Shown: one piece after another, positions 1-10,400 of the stretch
Position numbering within the stretch: the first letter of the stretch is position 1
Layout of the letters: each line of letters begins with the position of its first letter
NCBI GenBank assembly: GCA_000149265.1
Contig: CH003416.1
Span: forward strand, 402,285-466,284
Reading direction: 5' to 3'
DNA length: 64,000 nucleotides
From: Ciona savignyi
Lineage: Eukaryota > Chordata > Ascidiacea > Phlebobranchia > Cionidae
Notes under the pieces: generated by a model
Seen by the model: the letters and a program-made list of their open reading frames with translations, nothing else
What the model was told of the DNA's origin: nothing
Databases searched by the model: none
Position numbers and translations under genes: made by a program

Positions 1-1
1 T

Positions 2-1306
2 GTCAATAATTCTGGTAACAACGACATTTTGCCACAATCGCGATGCACAAGTCAGGACATTGCCCTGAACTTGGTTTTTACCTTGTCGACTACAGTGGGG
101 GGAGTTTCTACATTTCCGCTGGGTTATCTATTTGACCGTTTCGGAACTTGGAAGTTTCGCACAGTTGGAATAACCACATTTATCGTTTCATGTGCGTTGG
201 TGGCTTATTCGTCACCGCAAGTGTCGTGGTTAATTTACATAGCAATGCCACTTCTGACCATCAGCAGTTTTACTATATTGATCTCAAACACACCGATCGG
301 TTACTTCTGTAAATCGGCTCAGTCGACAATGATTGCGACAATTTGCGGTGCATTTGATTCATCGGCTGTGGTAATGGTTCTCATGAAAATAGCCTACCAG
401 TGGGGAGCTTCAGTAAGCTATATATTTATATTCTACGGTGCTCTGTTATGTTTTTCAGTTCTTTATACTTTTGTGCTAATGCCGAAAATGCACGTACCGT
501 TTTGCCCCGCCGAACATTATCGCTATGGTCTAGTAGATTGCTGCTTATCTTGCGAAACTCCAGATGAAAACATGCGAAACGATGAGGATGAGAGAACATT
601 GTCCAAAGCTGACGAAAACGTTATATATCCTGATTGTTCACCTCTCTTACAAAATCCAATGAGTGGACAAGAAACATTTCTTTCATGCCTGAATGATTTT
701 TCATACTGGTTTAATATTGTGTACCTTAGTATACTCCAGCTCCGACTTTTGTCGTTCTACGCCACGATGAATCAATGGCTCAGTACTCTGACCAAAGATG
801 TGTCGGTCAAGAGCGCATATGTCACAGCATTTGGTTTTATACAATTAACTGGAGTTCTGTTTGCTCCATTTAGTGGACTAATGACCGATTTGATGACAAA
901 TTATTATTTCAAGCATTCCACTATCTCCGTGAGTGCAGTTCGAAAACGAGGAATTTCTTTTACTATTGCATTCACAAGTTTAATTTCAACGGTATTCTCT
1001 GCTCTTGTACTAGTACCTGTTTTAGAGATACAATACATAACCTTTATTCTACAAAATGTAGCTAGAAGCTTTCTCTATGCTGGCCAAGGCTCGTTTATTG
1101 CAACTACATTCCCGAGTCAACATTATGGAAAACTTAATGGACTGTCCATAGGGATAGCATCTTTAGTTTCATTACTGTCATACCCTTTAAACCTTTTAAT
1201 ACTAAACGTATTTACCAGTAACTTTTTGATCACAGATTCGGTATTCCTAATATTAACCGTGTTAACTTTCGTACATCCTTTTACATTATTTTGTCAAACA
1301 GGATAA
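2..1306 (+). CDS. SLC43A3: SLC43A3-like major facilitator transporter, 5' partial
   Basis: The frame is open from base 2 and stops at 1306, so the start and first membrane helix lie left of the window; the first ATG-like codons here are internal. About 434 residues are visible. Family signs are a C..QD..L segment followed by TFPLGYLFDRFGT, the run AMPLLTI, the motif GAFDSS, a long hydrophilic central loop (residues about 175-220), then LTGVLFAPFSGLMTD and ITFILQNVARSFLY, which match SLC43 proteins and SLC43A3 best from memory. SLC43A3 in mammals is an equilibrative purine nucleobase transporter of the plasma membrane; substrate here is inferred only. The whole visible part is one exon. Possible poly(A) signal AATAAA lies near 1416. 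It could instead be a lineage-specific SLC43 paralogue. Confidence 0.85.
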   Translation, partial: VNNSGNNDILPQSRCTSQDIALNLVFTLSTTVGGVSTFPLGYLFDRFGTWKFRTVGITTFIVSCALVAYSSPQVSWLIYIAMPLLTISSFTILISNTPIGYFCKSAQSTMIATICGAFDSSAVVMVLMKIAYQWGASVSYIFIFYGALLCFSVLYTFVLMPKMHVPFCPAEHYRYGLVDCCLSCETPDENMRNDEDERTLSKADENVIYPDCSPLLQNPMSGQETFLSCLNDFSYWFNIVYLSILQLRLLSFYATMNQWLSTLTKDVSVKSAYVTAFGFIQLTGVLFAPFSGLMTDLMTNYYFKHSTISVSAVRKRGISFTIAFTSLISTVFSALVLVPVLEIQYITFILQNVARSFLYAGQGSFIATTFPSQHYGKLNGLSIGIASLVSLLSYPLNLLILNVFTSNFLITDSVFLILTVLTFVHPFTLFCQTG

Positions 1307-2910
1307 TATGGAATATCATATGTGCTCTTATTATTCTCGCGTTTTATACCTGTGTCACTGTATGATATTTTAACCTATAGTTGTATTTAACTCGTTAAAG
1401 TCATGTAAAAATATAATAAATCACCCTTAACCAGAAGCCTGTTTGGAGATAAAAAGAAACGATTAGACACACGTTTAACTGAGAAATGTTGCATCCATTT
1501 AGTATATTCTAATAGCTTTTCAAAAATAAAAGTTACATAAAAAATACTGGAGAGTGGCAACCTCGAGATATAAACCTGAAACGTTTTTCAGGAAATATCC
1601 CAAAACTCAACCACGCTCAAACCAATAATCCGACTGATCTTAAGTCCTATAATATCAGAAATACCGAATTCCAAACTTTTCACAGGTGTTAGATATTAGA
1701 TATGCAGTAGCAATTTTTGTGTGAAAATCATTCCAAGGAATTTCCCACAAGAGCTAGAATTTAAGTTCAACGGTCGTTTTCCCGCGTCTTCGTTGCAGTT
1801 TTTCTCTGATGTCGATATTTTGCGACTACAAAGAATGATTAGTCTACCAAGAAAGTTGGAGATTATAAGATTTACTTGGAAAACACAAATGTACTTAGAT
1901 AACCTAATTTACACTGGGAAATCTCTAAAATATGTAAATACAAAAGCAATAATAATCCTGTATCATAGCGTATATAAAGAGCTAAACACTTAAAACCAAT
2001 ATTGATAGATAGCAAATTTTAATATGAATAGAGAAGACGTTTAACCGACAGATGTAGCATCTCATTTTGGTTCTTCGGGCTAACTAATACGTGGGAAAGT
2101 TTAAATCTTACCGGTACCTAAACTAGGTAATCTGACAATGGCCAGTCCCGTTTGTTTGGGCAAAGTAGTTCAAACTAGAGTATAACTTCCCGACTAGGTG
2201 CGGGCTCCTAACACCTGTCTCTGAGTGAAGTTGCAGTATGGTTAGACGGCGTCTCTTATTCAGAGTTGTCCAAAACTTCATGAATTTATTTGAAAATTGA
2301 CCCGTGAATGATGACCGTGAATGATGTCGGGAACGAAAAGTCTTGAAATGACGGTTATCTAAGGAAAATATATATATAAATGATCACAAATTTACTAATT
2401 TAAGAAATAAAAACAATATTTTACTAAATATGGCTGAACATGAGCCAAAAGACGGCATAGCCTATACATATTAACAATAACCGATAATTTCAAAACATAC
2501 TAACTAAAACTTTCAAATATTTTTTTAGGAGCGATTACTTCGCGATATTGAGCAGGTGGTAAAAAACGAGCGTTTTATACTTCGGTAAAATGGTGGGGAA
2601 AAAGGAATACTATAGCTATAACGATCGGGCTACCTGGCTACCTCATCACCCTTGGTATATCTTATACAAAGAATATAACGTTTGTTTCTGAAAGCCGAAA
2701 CTAATGGGTTTCTGAGTTACCCATCGAAAATTGATATCTACATTCTTTATATGTATTTGGGTTATGAATTAAATTGGCGCGAGGTGATCTGACGATTGCC
2801 TGTGTGTTAACCCCCTTGGTTTTCCCATTCACGGGAATAAACATTGGCTCTTTCTTGGTTTATATATTTGATTAACCTACCACTTTCCTTACAATATAAA
2901 TGAATAATGC
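1307..2910. other. Intergenic region with no recognisable gene
   Basis: Apart from the 3' end of the SLC43A3-like gene, no coding pattern is recognised. A 90-codon frame at 1721-1993 begins with GTG and has no family features. The part 2040-2350 is less AT-rich and looks like old repeat sequence, but I cannot name it. The right end contains a SINE tail (2776-2845) and then the host repeat of the piggyBac-type element. Confidence 0.5.
2776..2845 (+). repeat. SINE fragment, 3' part only
   Basis: This matches the last 70 bases or so of the tRNA-derived SINE seen in full at 58465-58762: the GGCGCGAGGTGATCTGACGA segment, the run of C before TTGGTTTTCCCATTCACGGG, and the AATAAACAT end. The tRNA-like head is absent. 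Confidence 0.75.
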
Positions 2911-3880
2911 TTAACCCTTTAACTGCCGCTGTCGACTCAAGTCGACAGCGCCGAAAATGACATAAGTAGAAAAGTATACGGCCGATTTTGATCAGTGAGA
3001 TGGCGCTGGAGAGCTGAATAATTTCTGCGTTTGCCAATATAAGATGATATATAGGTTTGCATTTGATATTTTTTAGTTATTTGCGTTTTAAAAAATGATA
3101 TATTTAGTGTGGTTTTGGTTGTTTTAATTAGTTTTAATTTTGGTTTTAGTCCCCGATTAGTTTTCAACTATTGTCGTCATGGTTCGCTTGGTTAGTTTGA
3201 AAACAATCCATTCGTTTTTGGCATGTACATTTTGGATTAGGCTATTTTTTGAGCTTATGGAGGGTAAAAACAGAAGAATCTGTCCTTTTGTTAGCTGATA
3301 ATGATTCTGAAAGCAGTTGTGCTTCATTTTTGAGTAGTTCTAGCGATGAAGAACCTTTTTGAAGATGTTTTGCATCAGTTTTGTTTTGCTGTGGCTATGT
3401 GTTTGTGTTTTATTGGGCAAGTGTAAAAAAAAAAAAAAAATTTTTTTTCGATTTGCGTATTACGACGTCATCAGTCAAGTTGTGACGTCATCACAAAAAG
3501 AGTAGTACAAAAATGGTCCAAAGATAATCATAAATAACTTTGCTACATACTGTTTTGTTTGTAAATGAGAAAAAAAGATAGTTTTTGTTGATCTAAATAG
3601 TAACACATGACGTCATTGCAGAATATATGACGTCATCGAAATTTTATTAATGCAAATAAAAAGAAAATTTATTACTGAACAACTTTTCTGTTGATCATAT
3701 CATGCTTACATCAATAGTTTTGTGTACAGAAGCTTCTAACCTATAAACTTAGCCGAAAAATGAACTGAAAAACAGCCGGCAGTTAAAGGGTTAATAGTTT
3801 CGAAAGATCGGCTGTTATAGAATAACCGACGCCGAACATTCGCACAACGGCAGTCGTGCTTTTAGGGGACGTACAACTAA
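2867..3880 (+). repeat. Dispersed repeat that hosts the piggyBac-type element
   Basis: The sequence on the two sides of the element (about 2882-2914 and 3791-3850) reads continuously as one repeat. A second copy at about 49966-50063 has the same flanks joined across a single TTAA. The repeat family itself is not recognised and its outer limits are uncertain. Confidence 0.7.
2915..3790. mobile_element. piggyBac-type non-autonomous element (876 bp)
   Basis: Left end CCCTTTAACTGCCG and right end CGGCAGTTAAAGGG are perfect 14-bp inverted repeats, each flanked by TTAA (2911-2914 and 3791-3794), the target always used by piggyBac transposases. An empty copy of the host site near 49996 carries one TTAA, which fixes both boundaries. 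A 22-bp palindrome (2928-2949, arms GCTGTCGACT) sits beside the left end. Inside are an A16/T8 run near 3426 and four GACGTCAT motifs. No transposase is encoded. A short plus-strand stretch at about 3260-3361, rich in Asp, Ser and Glu and ending DSESS..SSSSDEEPF-stop, resembles the acidic N-terminus of piggyBac transposases and may be a remnant. Confidence 0.85.
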
Positions 3881-3974
3881 TTATTCGCTCTATCTCTCCA
3901 ATGCAAACTGACCTCACAAAAACGGCTATCATTCAAAATCCTGACAAAGAAAATCTTAGAATTTTTTTCTAAGA

Positions 3975-4048
3975 GAGCGACCAGTTTCGCACCTGCAACC
4001 TTTCGATTGAAATGCGACGCACTTAACCGCCAGGCTAACTGGCCGGAC
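3975..4048 (-). repeat. SINE fragment, tRNA-like head
   Basis: On the minus strand this reads as the SINE head: GGCCAGTTAGCCTGGCGGTT, then the GTGCGTCGC segment and AAAGGTTGCAGGTGCGAAAC. It is truncated before the conserved central part and lies just downstream of the ARMC7 3' end. Confidence 0.8.
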
Positions 4049-4139
4049 AAATAATGAGTGAAGGCGTCAGCAATCTGTTGTGGGGAGACTTTGTGAACTG
4101 AAGTAGCTAAATTTCAAGACATATTTTCAATAATTACAT

Positions 4140-4694
4140 TTATTGATCCGAAATTTGCATATTTTGGCAATAGTCAAGCAAGAACACTTCTGCCAGTTTT
4201 TTAAGACGAGGTTCCTCTGCCAATGCAATTCTACGCATGCAGTTTATTACATGTGGCGTCACAATGCGATGGCGCGAAGTGGGCACGATGAGCTGTATTA
4301 AAGTGGTGATGGCAGAAAGCTTCGTTTCAATTTCAGAACTGGACAGACATCGCACAATATTGTGTATCGAAGATTCAATGTTTAAAACGACATCTCGATT
4401 TTTTGGGTCCGCAACAAGATTGCACAAACCACTGATGCCGAACTGCACAGTGCGGCCGTTTAAATCTTCGTCGTCATCAATGCAGTCCATAAAGAGCTCT
4501 GGAACCTGCAGTTTTCTAAGATACTCAAAGTTTATGGGGTCATAGGCGAAATTTGCAAGGTTAGCTAGTACTTGGAGTTGTGCGTCATTGTCTGAAGTGT
4601 CCTGGAATTCAGTAACCAAAGCTTGAAGGTAATCAAAGCGGTTCAAATCCTTTGGAGTCGTCCGCTTTTTCAGTCTTTGTCGCGAAGAAAACAT
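4140..4694 (-). CDS. ARMC7: ARMC7, armadillo repeat-containing protein 7
   Basis: An uninterrupted 184-codon frame, close to the vertebrate length of about 198. Recognisable segments are RFDYLQALVTEFQ near the N-terminus, ANLANFAYDPINFEYLRKL, and QFGISGLCNLVADPKNR, the typical N-terminal and armadillo-repeat sequence of ARMC7. The helical armadillo fold is expected to bind partner proteins, and ARMC7 has been reported among spliceosome-associated factors; no function is shown by the sequence itself. The start ATG at 4694 lies 45 bases after the TMEM14 stop on the same strand, so the two are probably one transcription unit. The stop codon is part of an AATAAA (minus strand, 4144-4139), so the 3' UTR must be very short. 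It has no intron. Confidence 0.93.
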   Translation of the reverse strand: MFSSRQRLKKRTTPKDLNRFDYLQALVTEFQDTSDNDAQLQVLANLANFAYDPINFEYLRKLQVPELFMDCIDDDEDLNGRTVQFGISGLCNLVADPKNRDVVLNIESSIHNIVRCLSSSEIETKLSAITTLIQLIVPTSRHRIVTPHVINCMRRIALAEEPRLKKLAEVFLLDYCQNMQISDQ

Positions 4695-4739
4695 AATTCA
4701 AAAGAAATTAACAATTGAAAATTTTGGTCAAGTCTTATA

Positions 4740-6497
4740 TTATTCGTTCTTTACTGCTGGGTTTCTCAAGTTGTAAGCACACCTAGCAACCATTCCAATA
4801 CTGCAAAAAAATATATACTTCATTACTCTCATCTCATAGGCGTTGGACACCAAATATCGCATGCATTTTTGTCATGTCGGGTTACAATCGATCAGAGCTC
4901 AGCATACCCATGTAAAAGTAGGATTACTTTAGACAAAACCTAGCACAGTGAAGGCAAAATAAATTCAGTCGTTCCTAGAACGCTTACGCACACTTTCTAC
5001 AGGTATTCTATTAGAGCATGGACCGACAGATAAAAGAGTTGTTGATTCGAAACAGGCCGATTGATAGACGTTTAAGATATCACCTGAATTCAGTGGATTG
5101 ATGGGTTAAAACAAAACAGTAGAAACGTCTTAATACTCAATCATATACATTACACTGCAATTGCTCTTGTAACCAAGCATTTGGCAGAGCATAATTTAAC
5201 AATTTACCTTGTGATAATGCAATCTACTTTTTCCCATCATCAGAAATAAACATTAATATCCCACTATCCCATTAAGAACTTACCTTAAAATTGCAATAAG
5301 TCCAGCAGGCATAAACTTTCTACTGTTGTAAAACCGGAATCCCATCAACCCACCGAGTGATAGGGAAACACCTGGAGTTGTGTACTATTATAAGTTATGA
5401 AGATTTATAATGAATAGAGTTGTTAGATAGTCTAAGCGCAAAAAAGTCTAAGCGAAAAATAAAATAAAGTCAGAATAATATTTTTCAAAATTTTTTCGGA
5501 AAATATTTATTTTTTATATTTGATTAAGCGGAATAAGTATTCATCGAAACGTGATAGTCATTTTGAACCCATACTTTGTTCATAAGTACTGTCCCTTCAA
5601 CTAATAGATAAAATTGGATATTCATGTAATGTTTATTTTCCTGAATCGCCGAATCGGTAAACACAAGGGACATTAGCCTAAGATTTAGTAATAAGTTAGA
5701 TATTTAAGAATATAACCAATGGTCTTTAAATTACACACACAGACATTAAGTTTCATACAGATACTACTATGATTACATGACAATTAGAAGTAATCTTTGG
5801 GGGTACATGCATCCTCTTACGTTATCTCTAGCACTCCAGGTTATAAACATTATGAAATGAGAAAAACAGTTTTTATTCTACAACAAACCAAGTGAAAGCC
5901 ACAAATCCGAAGAATCCACTGAAGATCTGTAAGCTCCTAACCCTGCCAACCCACCAAACAACAACCCGGCACCCAATGATGCTGTACTTCCTGGATGGAA
6001 ATTCAAAAGGACAATTACAGCTTTTTTAAACAAATGTTACAAGAAAATGATTAATTGCTCTAACACTGACTAAAACGACTGTTTATTAAAATATGATATT
6101 GATGTTTTATCTCCATGTATGGAAAAACTAAAGGGGCATTACTTCACATGTAATCATCAGATTAACTAACGCTCACAAATAGGTTACTAAAGCTATTGTT
6201 GGGTTGTATATATGATAAAGACATTTATTTAGGTTTATTACAACAGTATATACTGGGTGTAGATAATATACGCTAAGAGCCTTGTCTCTGAGAACACAAG
6301 CGCTTGGTTGTGAGCAGTTTTGATAAGGCAAGTTTTCGGCTGAAAATCAAAGCCCAACACATTAAGCCATTTGGACAGACTGGTTAATTTAAGAATTTGA
6401 AGAATCAATAAAATAGATTACCAGCTTTAATATATCCAGTAATCCCCCCAGCTGCTATTGTAGCCGAGTACAAAACAGATATCCAGTCAACTCCCAT
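4740..6497 (-). CDS. TMEM14C: TMEM14 family membrane protein (4 exons)
   Basis: Spliced by hand on the minus strand: 6497-6422, 5990-5889, 5371-5284, 4800-4740. All introns are GT-AG, phases agree, and the product is 108 residues, the usual TMEM14 size. It starts [18 protein letters not shown], has GYIKAGS, then [28 protein letters not shown] and [12 protein letters not shown]. These are the small hydrophobic, glycine-rich helices of TMEM14A/B/C. TMEM14C sits in the mitochondrial inner membrane and supports haem synthesis by moving porphyrin precursors; which human paralogue is closest cannot be decided by eye. Intron 3 may contain a decayed SINE piece near 5085-5110. It is followed 45 bp later by ARMC7. 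Confidence 0.92.
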
Positions 6498-7457
6498 TTG
6501 ATATTTAACAGCTTAACTTCCTGTAAGTTGAATAAATAAACAAAAGTACATATTCATATATATAAAGACTATTTTTATTAAATAATCTTAAAAGGTATTA
6601 CTAAGGTGTATTGCACATTTTCTTATTCTTGGTAAGTAATACAGAAAGACTATATAAACATTACTGCTACAATAATAACATATACTATTCATCAAAATTA
6701 AAAGAATATCAAAATGCGCATAAGTATCAAAAGTATTAAACTACAAACAGCTGGGAATGTATTTAGAATAAAAATCTTTTGAGAAATCCACTTTCTTTTA
6801 GCAAATGCAGGCTGTGAGCTGGTCTGCTTCATGGGTAAAATATTGAAATATTTTCTTCATTTAAAAAATAGTTTCCTCAATAAGTTCTTTAGAGAGGAAA
6901 TTGAAATACATATGTTGGGTTTTTGTATACTGTGTAATCTATTGATTAAACAGGACCACCATTCAAAATTAAGCAAAGCGTAGAATTAGCTACACAGTCA
7001 TAATACATTGTGGATCACGTATTTATAATAACTTTTCCATCTCATTATTACATCCAAAGTTCACATTCTTCATTGAAAAAATTCCGTTTAGAAGTCTTAC
7101 AATAGTTGTGGCTTGTCTATGCACAATACAAATCGGTACTGATAGATTTTGCTCGTATAAATTATACAATATTTACATATTAAACCTTAAACAGAATTTT
7201 GTTAAGTCATAATACTAAATTGTATTTAAAAAAATGTATATATAACAAGGCACCACTATACATATAATATTAACTATTTATCAATAATACAGTCATACCA
7301 TATACAACAAATGGTATAATTTAAAAAATATACTGGCATATCTTATATAATAACAATATTTTTTGGTTGACCACGAGACTAAATACGACAAATACAAAAC
7401 TAAAAAAATACACAATGAATTATTACATTTCTTGGGACCAGCAGTACCATGGATTTA
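6498..7457. other. Spacer between VPS13B and TMEM14
   Basis: This 960-bp AT-rich spacer must contain the VPS13B 3' UTR and the TMEM14 promoter or trans-splice region, as both genes are on the minus strand. No coding pattern or repeat is recognised. A small plus-strand frame at 7363-7614 only overlaps the VPS13B end. Confidence 0.5.
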
Positions 7458-10400
7458 CTACCAAGAGAACTTGTTTGATTTTAGTTTAACCAAATTAAAA
7501 GTTGAGAGGAACAAGTCTGCAGTTGTTTTGCTTGAAACATGGGCTGTGTATTTTATTTCAGAGGTTGCTTCAGTGGTTACATTGTCATTTAAAAGTGTGT
7601 GCACGCCTAGGTAGTCAGCCACTTTTTCTGGGTAGGGGGCATTTGTTTCAGATGATGCAGATTCAACCTGATGGATAGACAGCGAACATTTGTTGGGAGT
7701 TTCAGACAGAATAAGTTCAATATCTTTGTTTGGCAAAACAGATTCAATTTCGTCATCTTCTGATCTTGCTATGTATAAATTGGTTGGTGAAAGAACTAGG
7801 AGGGACTTAAAGCCTGCACCATTTGCACTGATAACTTCACACTCCAGTAGCAACAACTCATCAACCAATACATTTTCTGTGATAACTTTTAAGCTAAACT
7901 TTGATGCAGAATTAAGATAGCTTGAGATTTTGTGTGACTGTGTTTCATCCCGCAAAGTTTTATGGTCTTCAAGACCAACCTTTTCAATAATGGTTTCTCC
8001 GGCACGAGATAGTACACCTGCAGCTCCACCTAAGGGTCTGGTAACAACCCCAACAAGAGCCTTTCCAATTCCTGATACCAATCCGACATTAGGGCTGTTG
8101 TTTTCCTGATCTGCTGAATCCAGAACTGGAATGGATGAAGTCTCCCCTGGTAGTTTAAAATACTGCTGCTGCATCTTTTGCTCCTTGGAAAGATTTCTTG
8201 AGATGCTTGAGGCGATGTTGGTGACAGAGCGTAGAGTTCCAGAGGAGAGGTGGCGCAGCAAGGATGAAAATCCTCTTGTGAAACCACCCACAAAAGCTGT
8301 CGGACCAATCATTAATCCTTCATAAGGCATCAACAAGAAATCACTCACTCCTTTTGCATAACTTCGCAGTGCAGTGGCTGGGTTGCCCAATAAATCAAGT
8401 GAGCCTATGACCCACCCAGCACCATATACAGTGTCAGCAAAGTAATGTCTCATTAATTCTTGCATCAATTCACCCATTGTTGTGTCAACATCTTTACAGG
8501 AGAATTTAGAAAATGAAAGCACACCACGATCAATTGATACATACAACTTTACCGCAGCACGGAAACTTAGAATAACCATGGTTTCGTGAATTGTGATTGA
8601 CTGAAATCGTAGTGGGGCACTGACAACTTTTTGTTCATGCTTTACAGCAAGTGGAAACAAAGGATTGTTTGTAACTTTATTGTCGTCCCCTTTAACCGAG
8701 TCCATATATGATTGTAGAAGATTGGACAATGCTTGTGCAAAAGAACTCTCTATTTTAACTTCTAATGGCAATAATTGAAGATCTGTAGAAAGGATTTGAA
8801 ATCTTTCGGTGCAGGTAAGGGTTAATAGAAACAAGTGATTTTGATTGGTTGGTATGGACGATATAAAAACTGGGAAATCGGTCTCTGGGAATGCATGATT
8901 GTCAACCTGAATATTGGACAAGGACAACTTAGCAATCCAGTTTTTTGTTTCAAGTTCATTGCAAAGGGTGACTGTTACATCATCAAAATTAGCTTGCATC
9001 ATATCTATGCAGTAGGTATGGTTAATTAAATCATCAAAAAATAGTATTTTTAAACCATTTACATGGGATAAAATTGAATATTTTTGTGCTGGTAAATCAG
9101 TATTAATTCCAAAAGTTGGATTTTCACCCAAATGAACTTGAATACTTCCATTACTTGTAGTCGTAGTACACTTCAAAGGTCCAAGACTGGGTATATCAAT
9201 TTCAACAATCACAGGTTTGCGAGAAATAAGGATTTCTGTCCATTTGTTAACACCACCCTTGGAGAGCTGCATTTTAATGGAGCGATTGTTTCTTAAACAC
9301 CTCGGAAACATTTCAGCATCCATGAAACTTTCATATCTAATATACTCTGATGGTTTAAGTTCAAGAAAGCTTGACTGGGAGAATAAGTCTGATATTTCAC
9401 GAAGATGTAAAACACAGTTGGTGTGATTGTAAAGAACATATTTTTCCATACTGACGTCATTTAATATCAGGTATACCATATCATTGTGCTCATATTTTGT
9501 CAGAACCAATTGTTTTGTTATAACATTTCCATTGATTTTGTGCAAATTAACCATTCTCTTGCGGAAATAATTCTCAACGGAAACAGCTGCTACAAGGTTT
9601 TGGGAGAAAACACATATAGTCCGGTCAATAAAACAAGATTGTAATGAACCATCATTCAAGTCATGACTGACACAAAGAAACGATGATGTTGTATCAGCAG
9701 ATGAAGTTATAACAGTGTTTGCTGTTGCATCTGGTGGATGCTCTTGTGCCCCTGCATCATCACTTGTTGAGCTCTCTGATGAGCTTTCTGGATGCATCTT
9801 CCACTTCAGCAATGCGACTGGAGAATCCGACTTCACATTTACTAGTTTGTTTTTTCTTAACAGCTGCTGCTCATGATAATTTGTGCATCCTAAAACTTGA
9901 AGGTGGATGAGGTCTTGTGATGCATTAACAAACCACCATCTTGGGGAGATTGTAAGAACACGAAGACCATGACTGAGACGAGAATCAACTAAAACATCAA
10001 GTACCGTGTTGTTTTTACGAAGTAGCACCGGCATTGAACCATTGTATGGGACATGTGTACTGCTGACTTTTCCGGATCTAGATGGGTGATCATTTTCTTC
10101 ATCCTTTTTAAGTGTGAGCCATCCACTGCTTGAGCTAGAGCTTGTACGAAGCTGAAAGGATGTGGAAAAATAATGTGGAATTTCAATTTTACCAGGTTGA
10201 ATTATTGTTACTGCTCCATCTGGAGACATGATGCAGAAAACCATATTTGTTTGATTGGATATCAAACACCATGGGGTCAGTTCAACTAAAAGTGAATTGC
10301 AATGTAGAGAAAGTTTAGCTTGTATTTTTCCATCACCATGTGTCCACTTTTCTTCAGAATATTTTTCATCCAGTTTTATGTAGTTGGGGTAGGCTGAAGA

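Noticed and set aside
1721..1993. 90-codon frame downstream of the SLC43A3-like gene
   Set aside because: It starts with GTG, has AT-driven composition and no family features.
5085..5110. SINE-like GGATTGATGGGTT segment in TMEM14 intron 3
   Set aside because: Only about 20 bases resemble the family, which is not enough to call a copy.
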